From assembly GCA_034440635.1 (NCBI GenBank), contig JAOTON010001531.1, positions 372,001 through 436,000 on the forward strand: a DNA stretch of 64,000 nucleotides, written 5' to 3'. This document shows positions 58,968-64,000 of the stretch, piece after piece (positions within the stretch are counted from its first letter, which is position 1; every line of letters starts with the position of its first letter). The notes under the pieces were generated by a model that made no database searches, was not told where the DNA came from, and saw nothing but the letters and a program-made list of their open reading frames with translations. The position numbers were made by a program, and so were the translations under genes. Source of the DNA: Lepas anatifera (lineage: Eukaryota > Arthropoda > Thecostraca > Lepadidae).

Positions 58968-60324
58968 ACGTAGAAAAGGGCGAGTCAGTAACTGAGTTCG
59001 TCAGTAAAAGAGAGCAAAAAGAAAGGCCGAACGAGTGAATAAGCCGGCAAGCGAGCGAGCAAATGAGAGAGGGGTGCCGTCGAGAGACTTGCCTCCGCCT
59101 GGTCGGCACGCGTCTATATTGGATCCGAGCAATCTCAGAGACATGTCTGGTGGCTCCAGTGTCCCGGGATATTGGACACAAGCACGTCCGTGTGTGTCCA
59201 GAGATAACTATAATGCAAGTGCTTACCTCGGGGGAGTGAGACGGGTGGACCCCCGGCGCAATCTGCAGGCTTTTTGGTACCGCGCAAGAGAATTGGTTAC
59301 GGAGACGGGAAGCTTGGGCTCACTGCTGTACATACCTGACCCTGTAGAAGCGGTGGCGTATTAAGAAATTAGCTAGCAGGGGACTAAGGCAATCGAGGGC
59401 ACCAATGATTGTGACAGCGGGCCATGGTGCTACGATTTCGGCAGGGATAGGAAATGAAGTTTCCGAGGGTATATCATCACTCCACAGGCCGCCATCGCCG
59501 CTATAGGGACCTATGGTCCGATGTCCACAACACTAAATACACCAACAACCAGTAAAACTGTGGACAAGACTCCGCGATCCACATTCCAGTTCGTGCGAAC
59601 AAAAATATAACGGTGTCCAGTTCTGGAACTGCCAGCAACCATTGTTTAGGAGGTATTGCAACTAAGCTTAGTTCAGATTTCGCACACAATTTCCTGGTAG
59701 CCCAGAAAACTACACTTGAAGTAAGCAGCCCAAGTCGAAGAGAGTACAACACTGGGAACCATATTCTTCTCTGCACTCCTAGCATGACTAAATGTTCATT
59801 TTCAAAAAGAGTTTTGGATATGGAGCTGAAGCGGGTGAGAATAGAGTGAATTCGATTTGCGTAGCGAGTCCAGTAGTTCGGCGCCCAGTGGAATTAGCTT
59901 TCAGTACCATCTTCCAACGCTTCCGCTGGAAGAATATTCTACTGAACGTGAACTTCACGTGTGGAATTCACTTTCTCAGATAGTGCACACTTTTGTCACC
60001 GATATGACATCAATTGTGGTTTTTCGCCGCTGTGTTTTCCCCATGCTGAATTGGCAAGTCCCGCGGGCAAGCCAGAACATACCACAGGACCAATTACAAA
60101 GGAAGTGTACCGACAAAAAGACGAGAAGCCATATGAATACGGAGCGAGTGACCTCAGGCAAGGACATAGAATCATGCGGCGACAACCACAAAGCCATTGG
60201 AGAAGCCACGCCAGACGCGTCACCTCCCGTGAGTCTCGAGGTGTGGAAAACGATAAAAGCGAGAAGATCACGCCAAAGCACCACCAGAACAAATGAGGAC
60301 ACGTGACACAATATATACATATAT

Positions 60325-60327
<3 letters not shown>
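58967..60327. other. Non-coding DNA with no recognised genes
   Basis: Frames at 59035-59364 and 59857-60306 have no recognisable motif and no convincing splice sites. Confidence 0.4.

Positions 60328-60402
<75 letters not shown>
60328..60402. repeat. (TA)n microsatellite
   Basis: About 37 TA dinucleotides, flanked on both sides by ACAATATATA-type sequence. Confidence 0.95.
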
Positions 60403-60406
<4 letters not shown>

Positions 60407-61805
60407 ATATACACAACGTGATATCCAGAATAGATACGGCAGAATCTCCCGAAGGAAGTGTTAGAATTTCTTGGGCACGCTTTCAGATTCGGTCTATAGT
60501 CACTGCCTATAGAAAGTCGGCGTGTTATCGGTTGGAGCCGGGGATCACCGGTCCCGCTCTTATGGCATCACCATTAGCGTTCGGGTTTTGCGCACAACAG
60601 TAAGGCATGCAGAAAGGTTATCGGTATTCCACCGAGCCGACCGGCCATGCGGAAGAGGGACACTGGAACAATGGTCACGTGCTGAGGCGAACAGACCGCG
60701 GCACGGCCGCTTTCCTCATTTCCAGGAAATAAACAACTGCAATCATAGTGTGGTGCGCCTGTCGGTTGGCTCTGCTGGCTGGCTCCACGGCTGGTTTGGC
60801 TGTAAGATTACTTCCTAGTCCTCAACGCTGTCAAATTGAATGTAAAATATCCCACCTGTCAATGGGACACTATCATTCGTGCCGGATGTGAATAAACACA
60901 ACACCACTGAAAAACAGCTTTGGAGTATGACCATCGAAAAGTATGCGATGGATCCCCGACACCATCCCCCCGAAGAGCAGGCAGGATCTAACAGCCGACT
61001 CAGCTCCCAGACGCGGTCCCAGCACCTCAGCACAGTGGACCGCGGTGCCGTCTCCGACTCCACCACCTCAGTCCCCGCTCTCCTCGGGGTAGTGGCCCCT
61101 GGTCAGTAGGAGCCTCACACCATGGCAGAAGGCCGCGGTCATAGTAACGACGTTCGCTGCCGCCGGCCATCGCCTGCGAGCCCGCGCTGACATACCCGGA
61201 CCATGGAGACAGAGTAAGTCAGCCCTCCAGACCACCCCCAGTGTGGTAAGGTGTCATATATGGACCCCATCTTACCCAGATCAATAGGCATCAGACGGTG
61301 TAACTCATATCGCATACTGCTGCAGCAGATATATTAACAGGACAACAGTTAAATGTATTGCGAGACTTGAGGAAATCAATAAAACAGATCTTTCAAAGTA
61401 TCAAATCGTACAAAAAATGAAGTATCGCCAACTGACCAGCCAAATAAGAGCTATCAAATACAAATAACCCAGCGCCGAGGCAAATAAAACTATATAGACA
61501 ACTACAAATAGCTATAATCAACAATCCAACCAACGGAAATAAAAGACACTCAGGAAATCAGCATTACCATCACCACTACAAGATCCGAGAGCCATGGCTT
61601 TCCCACCCATCCGGAGCAATTTTAATCCCAAGCTAAAATATACCATACTGAAATGTCATGAATGTCCCACTTAAACAAGCACTTGGGGTGCATATTTTAG
61701 CACACTTACATAGTACTGATCTCATCCGGAAAACTTAACTCAATCACCGACGCTGAAAAAAACAAAGTGGAACTGAACCGGTTCTGAGTCGAATTTGGCT
61801 AAGAT
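60403..61805. other. Non-coding DNA with no recognised genes
   Basis: Nothing supportable. AT-rich from 61310 to 61780. Confidence 0.4.
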
Positions 61806-61844
61806 TAGATCGACTCCGACTCCGACTCTGACTCCACAGCCCTG
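61806..61844 (-). mobile_element. Terminus of a hAT-like element (CAGGGCTGTGGAGTC)
   Basis: On the minus strand the segment reads CAGGGCTGTGGAGTCAGAGT followed by CGGAGTCGGAGTCG. A CAGGGCTGTGGAGTCGG end with GGAGTC reiteration is a familiar hAT-type terminus in animal genomes. The other end was not found, so this is one boundary of an old or truncated copy lying to its left. GACTCCGACTCCAG near 62303 is a possible second fragment. Confidence 0.5.
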
Positions 61845-62013
61845 GAGATAACCTCCATGCATTCTTCCTCAGCGTTTTGGCCACGCCAGACAGTGCTCCC
61901 ATCGAAACGTGTGCCCCAAATAGCTCATCATATAGTCTTCAGAGTACGCCCGGCGGGTTAGTCGTACAGCATCCACTTCGTCATCAACAATTATCCAAAT
62001 ATTATTATTATTA

Positions 62014-62215
62014 GCCGCCCCGGTAGCTCAGTTGGTAGAGCGTTGGGCTCCGGCCCGCTGCTCAGAAGCATGCAGTGGCAGTGCATGTCCAGGCTTGGGA
62101 TCGGTTCCCCTGAGACGCTCCGGCGCTCAATAGTTTACCCGACGTACAGGTCGGCTGGCAACTGACTGGTGAGAGGGGGCCGTCCCTGTGCTTTGTGGGA
62201 CGTTAAACTTTGGCT
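62014..62215 (+). mobile_element. tRNA-derived SINE
   Basis: GCCGCCCCGGTAGCTCAGTT-GGTAGAGCG is a near-perfect tRNA 5' half with an A box. The B box (GGGATCGGTTCCCC) is altered and the spacing is far too long for a tRNA. The 3' part ends TGTGGGACGTTAAAC, the same kind of GTTAAAC terminus as the other SINEs. An (ATT)n run precedes it. It is not a functional tRNA gene. Confidence 0.65.
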
Positions 62216-63259
62216 TCTAAATTAACCCTCCATTGGGGAGTTGCTCGTTCGGGTGGTGGGGTCGGGGTCTCCGTGACAAGTCCCTTGATGACTTTAGTGA
62301 GACTCCGACTCCAGCAGCCTTACCGAACAACTTGAACAAAATTTATAAAAAAACTTTAACTAGCAGTAATCTCGATTTTTATTACGTCTCAAGCATACAA
62401 CGCCTTAAAGCATTAGCCACTGTCGAGTTTAAGCACTGTTCTTTATCTGCTGGACTCACCGCTGCCGGAGATCGAGCTTCCTCAGTCGTCTCTCGTTCGT
62501 CACGCGACGTCACGCCGCGACCGTGACACCGACCGTGACGCGACCCCGTCACGCGTAACGCACCGGACAACGGGAACGGGCCTCTTGCGGCGCGTCGCAC
62601 GGGCGTCACGGGGCACTGAGGCTCGTGACACAGACGGTCCGTGCTTCGCGGCACCGTATATGAGGAGTATGGCACGGTACGGCGACTGAGGCTCAGACGA
62701 GGGCGCGTACCTCGCCAGACAGAAGGTACAGCAGCGTTTGTACCAACACCAAAACGTACCAAACCTGACTGGAGTGTGTGTTCGGATCAAAATTGAGGAC
62801 AGGTCTGTGGAAATCAGACTACAAATCTTTAATTCTCAAAACGCATAACATCCTTGAATTTCACAGAAGTTTGTGGCCTTCCCTCGTTGCGAAAGTCTTG
62901 CCAGGCTCGGGTTCCACGTGTATCGTCCACTGCACTGCCAGAGTAGAGGACATCAAGGAACGAGTCTTCAGCGGCCAGTCACAGGGAGCGTCACGGGGCA
63001 CGGCGGCTCGTGACGCGGACCGGCGAGGGCTGCGCGGCGCGGAGGCCGTAACACGGGGCCGGTCTGAACGGGCCCGAGTGGCAGTGTAGACTCTGAATTA
63101 TCTGGGATTTAGGGGAGCCTAAACTATAGGGGGCGCGCAGTGCGCACTAGCCAAACATGAGCATACCCTGCAGGGGACAGGGCGGGTATCAAAATTTGAT
63201 TCGTTCACGACACACCAGCAAATCTTATAACGACGCCGGCTCTCTCAAAAGTTGCCGAG
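62216..63259. other. Non-coding DNA with no recognised genes
   Basis: A CpG-rich patch at 62490-62660 has repeated CGTGACGC and GTCACGC phrases. Similar phrases recur at 62985-63060. No gene supported. Confidence 0.4.
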
Positions 63260-63950
63260 CTGTCTGAGCCACCCCTTGCAGAGTCAGAGCCATATCAGAG
63301 TCCGTTCCACCCTGTCGCCGTCAGCAAGTCAGAGCCACGCCCCGTGCCCAGTTTTGGAGCTATATCAGAGTCCGTTCCACGCTGTCACCGTCAGTAATTC
63401 AGAGTCACGCCCCTTGCCCAGAGTCAGAGCCATATCGGAGTCCGTCCCAAGCTGTCGCCGTCAGCAAGTCAGAGTCACGCCCCTTGCCCAGAGTCAGAGC
63501 CACATCAGAGTCGTTCACCTGGGCCACCGCTTGCTTTGCCGTGCAATAGTCACGCCCTGCCCAGAGTGGCCATCAGAGTCCGTCCCACGCTGTCGCCGTC
63601 GGCAAGTCAGAGTCACACCCCCTGCCCAGTGTCAGAGCCATATCAGAGTTCGTCCCACGCTGTCGCCGTCGGCAAGTCAGAGCTACACCCCGTGCCCAGT
63701 GTCGGAGCCATATCAGAGTTCGTCCCACGCTGTCGCCGTCAGCAAGTCAGAGTCACACCCCCTGCCCAGTGTCAGAGCCATATCAGAGTTCGTCCCACGC
63801 TGTCACCGTCGGCAAGTCAGAGCTACAACCCGTGCCCAGTGTCGGAGCCATATCAGAGTTCGTCCCACGCTGGCACCGTCGGCAAGTCAGAGCTACACCC
63901 CGTGCCCAGTGTCGGAGCCACATCCCACGCTGTCGCCGTCAGCACAGGTC
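63260..63950. repeat. Minisatellite, 70-bp unit, about ten copies
   Basis: Each unit contains GTCAGAGCCATATCAGAGTT, then CGTCCCACGCTGTCGCCGTC and GCAAGTCAGAG. In the right half the GAGCCATATCAGAG landmarks are exactly 70 bp apart (63631, 63701, 63771, 63841). Left copies are shorter and more diverged. The plus frame at 63536-63994 is a repeat translation. Confidence 0.9.
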
Positions 63951-64000
63951 GGCTATTCAGGGGCACCGCCGACGTCGGAGAACCTCCTGAATAAACTGGT

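Noticed and set aside
59857..60306. 149-codon plus-strand frame
   Set aside because: Overlaps other open frames on both strands, has no recognised domain or splice context, and runs towards the TA microsatellite.
62014..62110. tRNA gene
   Set aside because: The 5' half is tRNA-like, but the B box is altered and too far away, and the 3' part is a SINE body with a GTTAAAC end.
63536..63994. Ser/Pro/His-rich open frame
   Set aside because: Translation of the 70-bp minisatellite.

Overview
This is animal nuclear DNA, not bacterial. It has one recognisable multi-exon gene with GT-AG introns, tRNA-derived SINEs with poly-ATT tails, hAT-type miniature transposons with 8-bp target duplications, long microsatellites and many unrelated minisatellites. 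The gene content and repeat types suggest an invertebrate. I lean towards an arthropod, possibly a crustacean, but nothing in the window fixes the taxon.

The one gene I can name is the 5' part of an EVI5-type TBC-domain Rab GTPase-activating protein gene on the minus strand. Its first coding exon (27752-27646) ends ...LLARLEAAN-AG at a consensus donor. The second (1857-1635) opens G-ATG-ATT and encodes MIETDAKSLNSLS ... WGRIVNEWELHWKKK, the stretch that leads into the TBC domain. Both ends of the join are phase 2, and a 25.8-kb intron separates them. The TBC exons lie beyond the left edge. Inside this intron, on the same strand, a 758-bp open exon (12001-11244) starts with ATG and ends at an AG|GTATGT donor, also in phase 2. 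It is best read as an alternative first exon of the same gene, or else as a nested gene.

The rest is repeat-rich non-coding DNA. From left to right the tandem arrays are: a 44-bp array (500-970), a 53-55-bp array (8870-9200), a 24-bp trio (19347-19420), a 74-bp array of 17 units carrying three palindromes each (22975-24200), a purine-rich 38-bp array (26045-26600), (GA)n inside an inverted repeat (30635-30775), a CpG-rich array that switches from 55-bp to 34-bp units (32066-32915), a 24-bp array (38088-38300), a 31/33-bp array organised into 95-bp higher-order units (54176-55165), a 32-bp trio (56548-56643), (GA)n (58880-58966), (TA)n (60328-60402) and a 70-bp array (63260-63950).

The transposons with recognisable ends include two copies of one hAT-like MITE, each with a perfect 8-bp target duplication; the second is split by a probable 5'-truncated LINE. 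There is another hAT-like element with an 8-bp duplication, a pair of about 186-bp elements with 5-bp duplications, and a foldback element with a 12-bp duplication. A tRNA-derived SINE family occurs about nine times, with intact target duplications at 4862-5052 and 55569-55735. A cluster of nuclear-receptor motifs (three TCAAGGTCA sites and one ecdysone-type inverted repeat) lies at 19894-20052, inside the large intron.

No reverse transcriptase, transposase, rRNA, functional tRNA or CRISPR array could be recognised. Most long open frames here lie in arrays whose units have few stops, or open with non-ATG codons, and are not supported as genes.
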